Source of the DNA: Pelodera strongyloides | Taxonomy: Eukaryota > Nematoda > Chromadorea > Rhabditida > Rhabditidae | DNA length: 64,000 nt | Direction of reading: 5' to 3' | Assembly (NCBI GenBank): GCA_036852015.1 | Contig: JAANDG010000046.1 | Coordinates: 248,001-312,000 of the forward strand | In this document: positions 1-11,191 of the stretch, piece after piece | Numbering within the stretch: the stretch's first letter is position 1 | Layout: every line of letters starts with the position of its first letter | Program-made: the position numbers and the translations under genes | Notes under the pieces: model-generated | Databases searched by the model: none | The model's input: the letters and a program-made list of their open reading frames with translations, nothing else | What the model was told of the DNA's origin: nothing

Positions 1-103
1 CACGTGTAGTATGCGCATGTTCCAAAATACTCACGCATTTGTTGCGCGAACACTCCAGAGCCTCAATTTCATACGGTAACTCTTTATGAACTCAAATCCC
101 CAC

Positions 104-2162
104 CTCCTCCGCGTGTATTCACTTCTCAACTGTCTCATAAACTCCATATTCGTCCCCGGTGTGGGCCCATTTCTCGTTTGGTGATGATTATGGACTTCAC
201 TGTCGGATAGGGCACCTTCGCTCCACGCTCTACATGGATAAAACAATAACTAATTACATATGAATACGACTTGTAATTAAAGCGAAATACCGCCCGGTTT
301 TTGAAACGCATAGAGTACATCAGCATTCCTATGCAGCATATGCAAATCAACATAAATCAGAATAAAAAATCGACTAAATTAGCATAAATACGAAAGAATT
401 CAGTTGTCCACGATGCGTTTCAAAAACCGGCCGGTATTTCGCTTTAAAGATGCAACAGGTGAGAGAAAGAGACCAAGACGACAGAGGGGGAGGAGTTAGA
501 TGGTAAAAGTTCATGCCGTTTCCAGTCCACGCCCCACGCAGGCCGCCTGGTGTGCATCAATCTCGTCGCAAATGATTTTTGCGCGCCATTTTCACGCGGC
601 TTGTGCGCGAACTTCTCACCGCCACTACAACGCTCACCTCCTCCGCTGATACTGTCGACTGTAGTCACGCGAGCGACGGCGGTAGTTTTGTTTCTGCTCT
701 TCACTCCTGGAATTTTTATATTGATTTATACATAAAAATGTCAATCGACATTAGGTATGATTAAAAAATACTAACCAGTTAGCCCGAACCTCGCGCACAC
801 GGGTTCTCCACTTCTCGCGCAGCATATTTTTCTCCTCGTCGGTCCTTGAAAAGTTAATAATTAAGTAAATAAAACTTAAACCACGAAAAGGTTTTCATCA
901 TGACGATTATTTGTTGGATTATGAATATTATTATTTTATATTTAAACTCACATATTCTTGCGCAGCTCTCGAGTACGTACGCGCTGTCTTTCCAGGTAAA
1001 CTTCTCGTTCTTCTGTGTTCCTGAAAGATCTTACTCACAGTCTAGCCCAGGCATACAGTTTAACTTTATCGCAGTTATTAGTAATTCCTGCTCATGTAAT
1101 CATGAAAAAAATCGTTTGAAAAGGTTAAGTGGGAAACCTACCAATTAGTTTACGTAATTTACGTAAGTCGTAAGTTTACGTAACCTTTGAAAACACTAAA
1201 GTAGAAACCAAGTTAAGTTGTTCAAATGAACACTTACATCTTCATTCTTCGCTCTCTCGCCCTTAAACGTCCCTTCTCAAGGACCTCCTGTTTCTTCTGC
1301 TCACTCCTGGAAAAGGGAAGATTACTGTAGTGGCAAGGAGTCTAGGTCTAGGCTGTCATCTGATGTGTGCATGTGTAGTATGTAGTCTAATGTTCTGATG
1401 TGTGCATGTGTAGTCTGTAGTCTAATGTCTGTACATGTTTTCTAGTCTAGTCTATATCTAATCTAGTCTATATACAGTAAACGTCTAGCTAGTACACTGT
1501 TAACCTAAACGAGGGTATGGTAACGTATACGGTCCGGGAAAAATATAGGAAATGCATGGTGTTCACGCCAATCAAAAAAAGAAAACATGGATCCATAAAA
1601 AATACAAAAGTATAGTCACCCACATTCTTGCTCGAGCCTCGCGAGCTCTTATTTTCTGCTTCTCACGCATCTCCTGCTTCTGTTCTTCGCTTCTTAAAAC
1701 ATAATGTTAAATTACATATTCCGACCTTGCAATTAACCTACACACTGCTCATACACGCGTACAAACTGCATTTACACACGTCCCTTATTGCCGCTTTGTC
1801 TTAACTGTATTTTTTTTAATTATGTATGTTTGTGCGCATCTTTATGGGGTAATAAATTATAATAATAAAATGAAACCTTAAAGTGGTAACTAGTCATGCC
1901 AAGAAATGCGCTCGAGCCGTTGAGACTAGTTGGCTCATTTGATCAAGACGTGCTGTGCTGATGATCGCACGACATATTGCGCTTCTTCAGGGGCATGTTT
2001 CGGCACATTGTTAAAGTATAGTCAACACCAATTTAGTGATGTTTTAAGCAGTATCTCGCGCGATTTCCAATTACCTGATAATAAAAAACTCACAATCTAC
2101 TCCTTGCTATCCGCGTGCGCTCTCTTTGTTTCTCACGGATTTCCCGTAACTTTTCCTCACTT
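104..2162 (-). CDS. STPR-like 23-residue repeat protein, partial; array of 69-nt exons
   Basis: Seven exons, each 69 nt and all in the same phase (one base, 22 codons, two bases), lie at 2094-2162, 1624-1692, 1238-1306, 952-1020, 776-844, 638-706 and 104-172. Acceptors are ttcag, ttaag, tccag, ttcag, tcaag, tccag and a weak cgag; donors are gtgagt, gtgggt, gtaagt, gtgagt, gttagt, gtgagc and gtgggg. Each exon encodes one charged repeat such as SEEQKQEMREKQKIRARE, SEEKLREIREKQRERTR or TDEEKNMLREKWRTRVRE; the 104-172 repeat is the most divergent. The length of 23 and the E..Q...RE+.R.R.R pattern match the STPR repeat (known from the silkworm DNA-binding protein FMBP-1 and from nematode proteins). 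A DNA- or chromatin-binding role is inferred from that family. No start exon was found; a diverged remnant may lie near 2393. The C terminus is not in view and may be off the left edge. Repeat exons are confident; the joined gene is less so. Confidence 0.62.
277..447. repeat. TTAA fold-back element, family A copy 1
   Basis: Inverted ends AGCGAAATACC...GGTATTTCGCT flanked by TTAA at 277-280 and 444-447. The sub-terminal GGTTTTTGAAACGCAT is also inverted. Four more close copies occur in the window. No coding capacity; a MITE is the best reading. It lies between two STPR-type exons. Confidence 0.85.
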
Positions 2163-3137
2163 CTGAAATTAATAAACATGATACCCAGATAAAAAAATAT
2201 ATGCGTATTTCACCTAGTATGTAAGTTCCTGCCGAGCAATAAGCTAACAATAAAAATGCTAACTGTAGTTTTAACGGCTAACAAATGCTAAAAACATTGA
2301 CAAGAGATAAATAACAGCTTCCTGAATGAATAACAACACGAAGAACAAAAAAACCGCACAGATTCGCTCTCCATGAGCTCTTTCTCTTCGCTTCTGTCGA
2401 TAGAGACCTCTGAGGGTACGGTAGTGAATCGGACATTGGAGAACGGCTGTCACTACTTAAACAACAATAATCAAATTCGTGTATATGTATCTACCGTAAC
2501 TGGACAGACACACGCACGCATTAGTAAACTTAAATAAAAGTACGAAAAGTTTTCCCATGACGATTATTTGATGGATTATGAATATTATTTGTATTATATT
2601 CAAACTCACATATTCTTGCGCAGCTCTCGAGTATATGTATCTACCGTAACTGGACAGACACACGCACGAACTAGTAAACTTACGCACATACACATCACAC
2701 GCACGCACGCACGCACACACATACACATCACACGCACGCACACACACACACAAACGCGCACACACACACATGCCGAGCGTTAGCTATTGCATTATAATTC
2801 CGTCAAATAACTCACAAAAGCATATCCGGGTTCATATTTGCATACATCTGTAGAGCATTGGAAGTGGCAGATGAGGGATGCCCTCCCCAGTGTTGGGGCA
2901 CAAAAGATGACATAGAAGGACCTAAACGATTCATAGAGCAATTACTAAGATTTATCGAACGAAGGGTTCAATCCCCTCCACCTACGCTTCCGTTTATTTT
3001 TTATAGCATTTTACTTTTTGAACGCCCAGCCTAGAGCTATGCACTTCGGTTATGAGGCAGACTACGGTACATGTCGGATACTGCTCTACAACTGATTCAG
3101 AGCTACGTAAGTCTTATTATTTAACAAGGGTCTTCAA
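2163..3137. other. Non-coding stretch with duplicated segments and (CA)n
   Basis: No convincing gene. Positions 2535-2633 repeat 887-985 almost exactly and include a truncated copy of the STPR-type exon at 952-1020. A second short segment is duplicated at 2479-2531 and 2634-2681. A (CA)n/(CACG)n tract lies at 2690-2775. Around 2960-2980 a GGGTTCAATCCCC box looks like a tRNA B-box but no full cloverleaf could be folded. A degenerate STPR-like copy may begin at 2393 on the minus strand, but it lacks a proper donor. Confidence 0.5.
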
Positions 3138-5030
3138 CTAAATCATAGGCATACCTGACAGTCCCTGATCTGCCTGCTGCATCGAAGCAGTCAGCTGCAG
3201 TCCATGTTGTTGAATCTGCTGCTGTGGAATCTGTTGTTGCAAATGTTGTTGCCGCATGCTGTACGCCTTCTCATTGTCCATCAAACGGTTCATCTCCATC
3301 TTGACGGACTACTTGAAACCTGTAACAGAAGCACAAACTTTTTATTAGATGAATAACTCGCGATCTATTATCTTTCGGAGTATCCAAAAGTGCATGAAAA
3401 ACATGGTTGAATTTTATTACTTTTTTATGGAGTTTCCAAGTATCCCAAAAATTCGGTGTAATTCTGTCAATACTACCGTACTTTTGCACGAAACCTGCAT
3501 ATATAATATGAAAAATTATTCTCGTGTAGTTCCAAAATACGGTAAATTTTCACTATACTTGGAATCTTGGAAACCCGATTAACCGAAAATATTTCACTAA
3601 TGACATACAAATGGCAAACAAATGACTTCGAAAACATATGGATTTTGGACCCATTCGAACACAACCACAGTGCTCAAGAGACACCGTGTAATCCTTGTTC
3701 TAGTCATACTTTGGGTTTAATTTGTTTATTACTTACAATGATTGCGAGCTTGTAAGCCTTGAAGTGCTCATAGGACCTACAGTAAGATTGGGGTAATTCG
3801 TTGCGAAATTCCGCAAGATGAGCCATGTATTCTAGCAATTCTATTACCACAAGCTGTTCGTTTAAAGAATATAAAGGCTAAAATAAAGAGAATCAATAAA
3901 AGTGTGAGTATGTGCGTGTGTGCTCCGGGTGTGTACGTCCGTGCTTGTTTGTCCGTTGGTGTGTGCTGGCAGAAATAGCATTACAAACAAGGAGTGCCCC
4001 CATGGATACCAAACGATCCGAGAGAACACATTTGCGGAAAAGACGGAGACAACTACTGGAAAACCACGTTATACTCCATTTGCAGGCGCCCTAATGAATG
4101 TAGCATAATTAGAGTTCAATTCTATAGCACATCGAGTTTCCACTGTTAATATATTCACAGAAACACAACAAGGAAAAAGCACAAAGTAAAGCAAACAAAT
4201 TCATGAATTTTATTAAAACAGTAACAACAATATTTACAACAAAATAATATTGAAGAACCAGATCCATAATCAGAACGCACGGTAATACATGCTCATTTCC
4301 TAGCATGGGAACAAGGGCAGTAAAAAAATAGCAAAGTAACTTTAACTAAACACATTCATAACGTGAGAGAGTAAAGTCCAATAAAACCATGAGATAAATC
4401 GTTGAGGTAAACGGTGCAAAGGAAAGGGTTATGAAAAACTAAATAACGGGTGAAAATTTGAAATTTCAAAATATACAAAATGCACAACAAATAGAGCAAC
4501 ATAATTTTCCAGCTACGCAACATGAATGAAAACATAAACAAAAAAATGACCTGCTAAATAATCAGCAATTACGAAATCAAGATCAAGAGGCAAACGGTGA
4601 GCTGTAAACAATAATGTATCGTAAAATAATGTACTCACCTAAGAAAATAGTGAACATGTTATACCATACCATGACCATGATGGAGTTCAGCGAGAACAGG
4701 CTGAAAGAAACGATTAAAGGGGTATAACAACAGGGCCGACGTGGACTGGACTTATTCTAATCATATTCATTCTCACATAATGCATGGGAAACACTGAAAG
4801 CAGTTAGGAAACATGAATTTCAAAACACACTTACACACATACACATTTACGCACACAGACACTCACACAGATACATTCACACAGATGCACACACAAACGC
4901 ACCTTCGGAAATCCTAGCCTACTGTACCTTATTATAAAACAAAAATTATTCCAAAGCTAACGACTGACCTCAAAATGAACTTGTCTCCACGGCAGTTACA
5001 GAAATCGTTCACTTTCTCCGTCGGGCTCCG
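3138..5030 (-). CDS. Small protein with glutamine-rich C terminus; weak MRG-like segment
   Basis: Four phase-compatible minus-strand segments: about 5030-4969 (start uncertain), 4700-4670, 3877-3737 and 3308-3138, ending at TAG 3140-3138. The last exon encodes a Q-rich tail (HLQQQIPQQQIQQHG). The 3877-3737 exon encodes NEQLVVIELLEYMAHLAEF followed by a Tyr/Phe-rich helix. This pattern loosely resembles the C-terminal part of MRG (MORF4/EAF3) domains; I treat that only as a resemblance. The first segment overlaps the end of the small chromodomain gene in another frame and has no clear acceptor or start codon, so the 5' end is unresolved. The exon chain is supported by continuous open frame and donors gtcagt, gtatgg and gtaagt; the final acceptor (caagtag) is weak. 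Function unknown. Confidence 0.4.
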
Positions 5031-6067
5031 CTCTTCCCCCCTCTTCCCTTACTTTTGGTCTTCGAAGCTGACACCGGAGTTTTCTCACTGCCAGTGATCC
5101 CTTTCTCGAAACGCTTCACCTGAAATCTTACGGTAAGAACTAAGGTAGGGAAAACGGATTCAAACTCCCTCCCCACCTTGCTAAGATCAACCCCCAAAGG
5201 AAAATCAAACCTCTCAGCTTCTCATCTGCCCTAGTTTCTAAAACTGTACTAAGAATATCAGAACAGTATTGCGCGCCCAGAATGCATGACACGTTAAAGC
5301 AGGAGAAGATATACTACGATAGTAGGCTTTTTGACGAATACAGTAGTCCAGACCTACAGTAACGCACATAAGAAAGTCAATTCTCGCACACTGCACCCAA
5401 AGCTTCAAATGAAATTAAGGAATTGTAGAAAGTCACAACAAAGGTACATACTGCCTATTCTTACATATATTTCAAAAAACAACACCAACCATAGAAGCGC
5501 AGTTTTTCAAATGTTCCTTCGGCTCCCATGTGATCTCATTATATCCTTTCCACTTGACCTGATACTCGGTTGCTGTCTGAACGATAGTTTATTATTTACG
5601 TATAATAATAGTTTATTATTATACTTTCAGAAGTATATTAGAAAGAGTGCATTGAATCGCTCCCTCCAAATCTCCTAGCCTACACCATATGATTACTGAA
5701 GCAGGTTATATCCACATCACTCGCAAAACCATTAGTTAAACTATTTGTCTCTAATGTTTACTACATATAATTTATTAATTACCTATTATTGTTGAGTCGT
5801 TCCATGTCAGATAGCAAATAAAGGCACCATGACACACAACTATGCTGCATATTGTTTATCGGCGAATTGTTTACTTACATTTATATTGCTAAGCGCCAGC
5901 TACTGTTTTCATTACCTGAGCCAAGATCCGCTCCACTTCGTACTCCTTGTGCTTCTTTGTTGAGTTACGCTTCTTCGGCACTTTCACTTTCTTTATCGGT
6001 TCTTGCACCTCCTTCTTCTTGGTAGTAGGCACTCGAGTACTGCGTCGTGGTGGTGTTGAACTCATAT
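5009..6067 (-). CDS. Small single-chromodomain protein (HP1-like chromodomain, no shadow domain)
   Basis: Three exons: 6067-5916 (ATG at 6065, two bases after an attcag acceptor), 5576-5490 and 5119-5009 (TGA 5011-5009). They give 115 residues. Residues 1-40 are basic and Ser/Thr/Lys-rich; the chromodomain follows: EYEVERILAQ, then EYQVKWKGYNEITWEPKEHL, with the aromatic-cage type positions (Y, W, W) characteristic of methyl-lysine readers. The tail is Lys/Arg-rich (KSKGRGGKSGARRRK). There is no chromo shadow domain. The chromodomain exon is 87 nt, the same length and phase as the equivalent exon of the upstream SET gene, and the protein sequences are close, so the two are paralogous. A role in binding methylated histone tails is inferred from the family. 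The ATG next to an acceptor suggests trans-splicing. Confidence 0.82.
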
Positions 6068-6913
6068 CTGAATCATGTTAATAATGTGTCTGACGATGAG
6101 AATTTAACCAATAAAACATTACACGGCCCTATAGCAGGAGAGTAGAACACTTCTCAAAAAACTAAACCTGATGAACGGAACCAAATCCTAATCTAGTACC
6201 TAATCAATAAATAAATACCAAACCGGCCAACAAAGGATTGGTTCCTGATAATTTAACTCTAGAGTTTGACAAACTCAATAACACTCGTACATGTACATTC
6301 ACAAACAAACACAGTTCAAAAGATTGCAAATAGGCCAGTGGGAAATCCCAAACATGTGAAAAGTCATCTCGAATAAAACATATAAAAATATATTTATTAC
6401 AATAAAGAAGAAACATGCACTTTCGTAGACAACATAAACAAGTTATTTGGTAAAATAGGAAATTAGAAAATAACAGCTCTAGCTGCATATCACCGATTGG
6501 TGACGTAAATAACAAACGGCACTGCCAAGCGAATATTTTCAAATATAGTCAGCAACAAACATTCTGCTGCAATGAATCAAACTAGCAAAAAAGTATAGGA
6601 CATGTTAGTAACAAAACACGAAGAAGAAGCAAGAAAATTCAACATGAGATCGTACAAACATATAAATTATCAAAACAAACTAATTTTAGACGGGGTACTG
6701 TACATAATCAACAAAATGTCCCTCTTACTTCTTTTCAGAGGGAACAGATTACTGTACATAATCAACAAAGTGGACTGTATCTTAATCAACCTCCTAGAAA
6801 GGACTAAGGGACATCCTAAAAGAAACAGATTACTGTATCTTTTTCAACAAGTAGAGCATTAAATAAGGGATGACCTACTCTCATCTTCTGACAAGTTGAC
6901 AAGGATAAAAGTC

Positions 6914-9304
6914 CTACTGAATCCCGGGTGTTCTCTTGGCCTTATCCTGACAGTCTTCCACTTCACCGCGTCTCTTATGCGCCTTCCGATTAACATTCAG
7001 GTCCGAACGTAGCTTCTGAGCGACCTCCATCCCAGGTGGAAGCAGAAAATCCACATAGTCAATCAGCACTCTCGTATGTGGGAAATCCTCATCATTCTTT
7101 CGATATGTGGCTTTCACAGCAAATGAGCATCCATGCTCAGTATTCGCAGAGTTCAATCTGACCGTAATACTTGTTCCAACAAACAGATTCAGGAACTCCC
7201 TCATGCACCCTTGTACAGTTTCGGTCGACAAGTTCATATCCGGAATACCAGGAGCAATAATGCAATGAGTTTCTTTAGGGAATTTCCCGACAAGCTGAAG
7301 AATTCTATCAGCATGTGCTTGGTACTGTGTGGAATCCGAAAGGATAGGGTCTGCATACGGTATCAGAATAAGTAGGAGTTTAGTATAGTACTTGCACTTC
7401 TTAACGATAACACGGTTGCAAATGTAGTCGATCTGCGGTAGAATACCAGTGGGCGTAACTCTGGCCACATACGGCCTAACATCCTTCATATAATGAGTAG
7501 CGAGTCCTCGGGCCGCGCTGTCTCCAATCAGAATAACTTCGGCTTCACCCATTACAATCTGATCAAAACCCTCTCGCTCCTCCTCAGATAGAATAGAAGT
7601 GTCCACTGTCACAGGGTCCCGTACGTAGCAGCCTTTCCTATTCGCCTCACTTGATAACGACCACTTAATGCCGACACGGAGTCTATCCAGCCACTGGGTA
7701 TCGGCCAACGACGTACACCTGTGTTTGCCCTCGAAGACCTCGCGGAGAAGGTTGTTAATGGGACCACCATCACCCATGTACGATCTCAAATAAATAGCGT
7801 GGGAAAGGGCGCTGGCCGAAGTTGGGTTGCTCCTCGCCTTGACGAGATCAAGCAAACTGACATGCGGTCGGGCAGCTTCGATCAATCCAGCAAGCTCGCG
7901 AAGATTTTTCGCGTAAACTCCCTTCGTATTGGGATCGGCCTCGATGGAGAGGTAGGCGGCAATGGTTTCGTATGGGACTGGTTCTTCGTACAGACGGTCC
8001 AATTCGATTGACGCGTCTGGTGACGAAGCATTCCTGCAAACAAAAGACGTACAAATATAGTTGTTGGTCGTGAATTATGCGTAAAGTAGCCGTATGGATG
8101 CGATTGAAAGAAGGTTTCCTAAAGTCCATGTAAACACAGGACAAAGGGACAGAACACCCGACTTTTCCTAGATTTACGTCAAACTCACACCCCTCCTCAC
8201 ATCAGCTAGCCCATACGTCAAAGTCAAAGACTTCTAAGAATCTCAAGATCAACTAGTGTATTACCTCTGGGGAACATCATTTTGTTCGGGGAGTGATCGG
8301 CCGGACGAGCTTGGCTGAGCGTCGGTACTGACCTGCGGCTCCAGTGGTCCTACGGAACCTGAAAGACATGAGTTATGAGTTATGGGGTCTCGATGTATGG
8401 CAAAAACAGCGCATTTTGCTTCCAAGTATCAAATGTGCATCTCGTGTACGATTTTGCATACACCTTTGAAAGTTAGAAAATGCACCATTGATAATACTAG
8501 AGGAGGCGAAAATGCACAGTTTATGCACGCTCGCAGAAAAATAGTCCTGTGGCGACCGCTGCGGGACCATTTTTTGGCGGTCTGTAGTTGTTCTCGCGTA
8601 GTGCCAATCTACGGTAATTAAAGCCATACTTGGATTGGAAGCAAAAACCGGCATACATCGAAACCCCATTAAGTTCAACCCACAATTCAACAATCCAGAA
8701 TAGTTCCAAAACAAGCATATGCGGTCGATGAGCGGCTGATAATGCACCTGGGCACAGTGTCTGGGGCGCACCGGACAAGTCTTCTCTTTTCCTCTGTACT
8801 CACCATCAGTTGTTTCTTCAGTCGGTGATTCCACACTCGTGTCGACGTGCATGACCAAGTGCTTGAGTAATTCGGTGACGTCATCCGTAACGGCCTCATC
8901 CTCTGACCCACTTTTCTCTCGTGTGAATGTGAATAGAGGGACATCGTACTGAAATACACGGGTTAGTATTTGCATTATTTGCAATGCACTGTATCACACG
9001 GCACAATCTGCAGCTGAGCATTGATACTGTCCAACATTTAATTCCCGTAAAAGAGTATTGTGGTACTACGTGAACCATGCTCCACACCAATGAATTCACG
9101 TCAAAAAAGGACTCTAGTATCATTGTTACCAGCCGGCTGATTTCATCAACTACAGTAACGTATATCGGTCCGGCTAACCGACCTCTAACACCGGTACTAA
9201 TGCAGTTCATGTAACTTGAAACTTACCTCAAGTATTGGTTCGTCGTCGCCGTTACCTACTCCACTGAAGTCAGCCATCAAATCTTCTTCCATAGAATTGT
9301 TCAT
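6914..9304 (-). CDS. Unrecognised 478-residue protein with a GDS motif (possible SGNH-hydrolase fold)
   Basis: Four exons, 9304-9227, 8948-8804, 8358-8265 and 8033-6914, join in frame to give 478 residues; the ATG at 9304 follows a tttcag acceptor directly. The first 105 residues are acidic and low-complexity (EEDLMADFSG, SGSEDEAVTDD). The large last exon is a globular domain. Near residues 271-282 it reads VILIGDSAARGL, a strand followed by GDS and a helix as in block I of SGNH/GDSL hydrolases, and further on LILIPYADPIL and CIIAPGIPD could be following core strands. I could not place the block V Asp/His pair, so catalysis is unproven. The C terminus is Lys/Arg-rich (KAHKRRGEVEDCQDKAKR), nuclear-signal-like. 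Intron 2 carries a fold-back element at 8382-8669. It could equally be an unrelated Rossmann-like domain. Confidence 0.68.
8382..8669. repeat. Fold-back element in intron 2 of the GDS-motif gene
   Basis: The ends ATGGGGTCTCGATGTATG and its near reverse complement at 8640-8669 form an imperfect inverted repeat that extends into a TTTTGCTTCCAA motif on both sides. It begins about 20 bases from the exon-3 acceptor. No coding capacity. A MITE-like repeat is the simplest reading. Confidence 0.6.
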
Positions 9305-9784
9305 CTGAAAGTTACATACAAAATTATGGGTTACGCAATTCATATAAACCAGTAAGAAGCGGCCTGGTAATTCTTTCTCGATCACCAGGTATAGACCAAA
9401 GGGGTACGAGCTCATAAGATTATATCAATAGTGTCATCTCATTGTAAGAATATCCAAACACCAAGGCATTTTATCAAACAGTATTACCCAAAATATCTTA
9501 CCTGCGCAGCAGAATGTTCGTTATCTCAGATCTCTTCCCTCCGGCAAGTTAAGAGATCTTACCTGAATTAATTTAAACATGCCTGCTTCGTATGCAAAGA
9601 AACACAATTATACCATAACAGTGCGAACGAAAAACAACAAACACTGCTACCGTAACCCTAATTTCACCAATTAAGCTCCAATATATATTACAAGGGTATA
9701 AAATTACCAATATATGATTCAAACAATCATTTCTGGCCAAAAAATTAAATAGTATAACATTTTTTATTTACAGAGAATGAGATA

Positions 9785-10077
9785 ATAGCACGTATTCTCG
9801 TGTCACTGGTAGGAATTCCAAATGGGAATGACCTACCGTGGGAGAAAAAGCGCTAATTCTGGTGTACTGGTAGGGGGCGCGTCGCGTGTCGCGGTTTCCC
9901 AATTGGTAGCGGATTAGGAGGGCCGTTGCATGCATTAGGCCTAATAGAGGAGATTACCACTACCAGAGCCTACCACTGGTAGGCCTCTCCCATTTCCAAT
10001 CTGGTAGACCTACCAGGGGAGATTGGGAATGGCCTACCAAAATGCCTTTCCCAAAGTGGCGCGAGAATACGGGCTAA
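9785..10077. repeat. Fold-back element with CACGTATTCTCG ends
   Basis: Left end reads AGCACGTATTCTCGTGTCACT; the right end is AGTGGCGCGAGAATACGGGC, its imperfect reverse complement. Internally the motif GGTAGGCC / GACCTACC is repeated in both orientations many times, giving a strongly self-complementary sequence. MITE-like; no ORF. Confidence 0.65.
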
Positions 10078-11000
10078 TGTAAGTAATGTTACAGTAATCG
10101 ATAAATAAAAACACATGCAGCACAACACAATTAGACCCTACAGTTAATTAAAGCTTGAGCAAAATCAACGTCAACCAATGAAAAACCAAAGGCAACGGCA
10201 ACAATATATCATAAACAAAATGCTGAGCAATGATAGCAAGTGTCAAGAAATGTTAGAAATTAAATCATATGAATAGAAATAAGTCGTACTCGTACATAAA
10301 AAACCAATGATAAGATGCTATACCTCAAAAGATACGGAACAAAAATCTCCACTTGAGAATACTGAATACATCCAAAATCATTGCAGAAACAACTCAATTT
10401 TCAAAAACATAAAAAAAAACTGTTAACAAACGAAAAGCACTAGGCACCTACAGTATATTGTAACTTAATCTGGTAGTATACTGTAGGTCCTATACTACAG
10501 CAAAAAGTCACAAAATATTATCATGCAGGAAATAAACAAATTTGTACTTCAATAAAAATTAACCTCGCACAGCACTACATTTTACCAGTAAATTGTCATT
10601 TTAGCAACTTATTTGAAAACGTTCGCTAAATTGAGAACTGCAGAATACACGAACACAAGCGTAAAAAAAATTAAAAATATGTGCAAACAGAGCGAAATAT
10701 AATAAAGACAAGAATAGAATCTGTACAACAACGTGAAAGAATTAATGAGCGAAAAAAACATAATATAGCAATTTACCTGTGTGTTCACCATAGATTTAAA
10801 ATCGAAAGGCAAGGTAAGGTAATTACACGTCATCCATAAAACAGCATTGAAGTAAAGTAGTTGACATGCGCAAATTGCACATTATTCGTAACAACTTTGC
10901 ATAAATAATACAGGTGAGTTAAATATACACTCACAAAGAAACCAGATAGACTATCCCTTTAATCTCTGAAAGACAGAAAGCAATTCCTAGCAAAGACCAG

Positions 11001-11143
11001 AGACCATATTCACCAACACACAGGGAGCCCTCCCTAGGCTCACGAGCGTCTGAATCTCTTCTGCTATCGCACTCTCTACGCACTCTTTAGCACCCTGGGG
11101 AAGCCAGGGAGGGCTCCCTGAGTGTTGGTGAATACGGCCTCAG
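11001..11143. repeat. Fold-back element with GAGGCC-TATTCACCA ends, copy 1
   Basis: The ends (GACCATATTCACCAACAC and its near complement GTGTTGGTGAATACGGCC) are inverted; AGGGAGCCCTCCCT is also present on both sides. A second member with the same ends lies at 35250-35389. Confidence 0.7.
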
Positions 11144-11191
11144 TCCCTCTCCCTCACACACTGAATCCCACATCAAAACCTAGTTCAATTC

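Larger units (their letters stand above)
9305..11191. other. Intergenic region between the SET gene and the GDS-motif gene
   Basis: No exon with matching splice signals and open frame was found on either strand. It holds two fold-back repeats (9785-10077 and 11001-11143) and otherwise plain AT-rich sequence. Any promoter of the GDS-motif gene would lie here unless the gene is transcribed together with the upstream SET gene. Confidence 0.55.

Noticed and set aside
2955..2995. tRNA gene near GGGTTCAATCCCC
   Set aside because: Only a B-box-like motif; no acceptor, D or anticodon stems could be paired.
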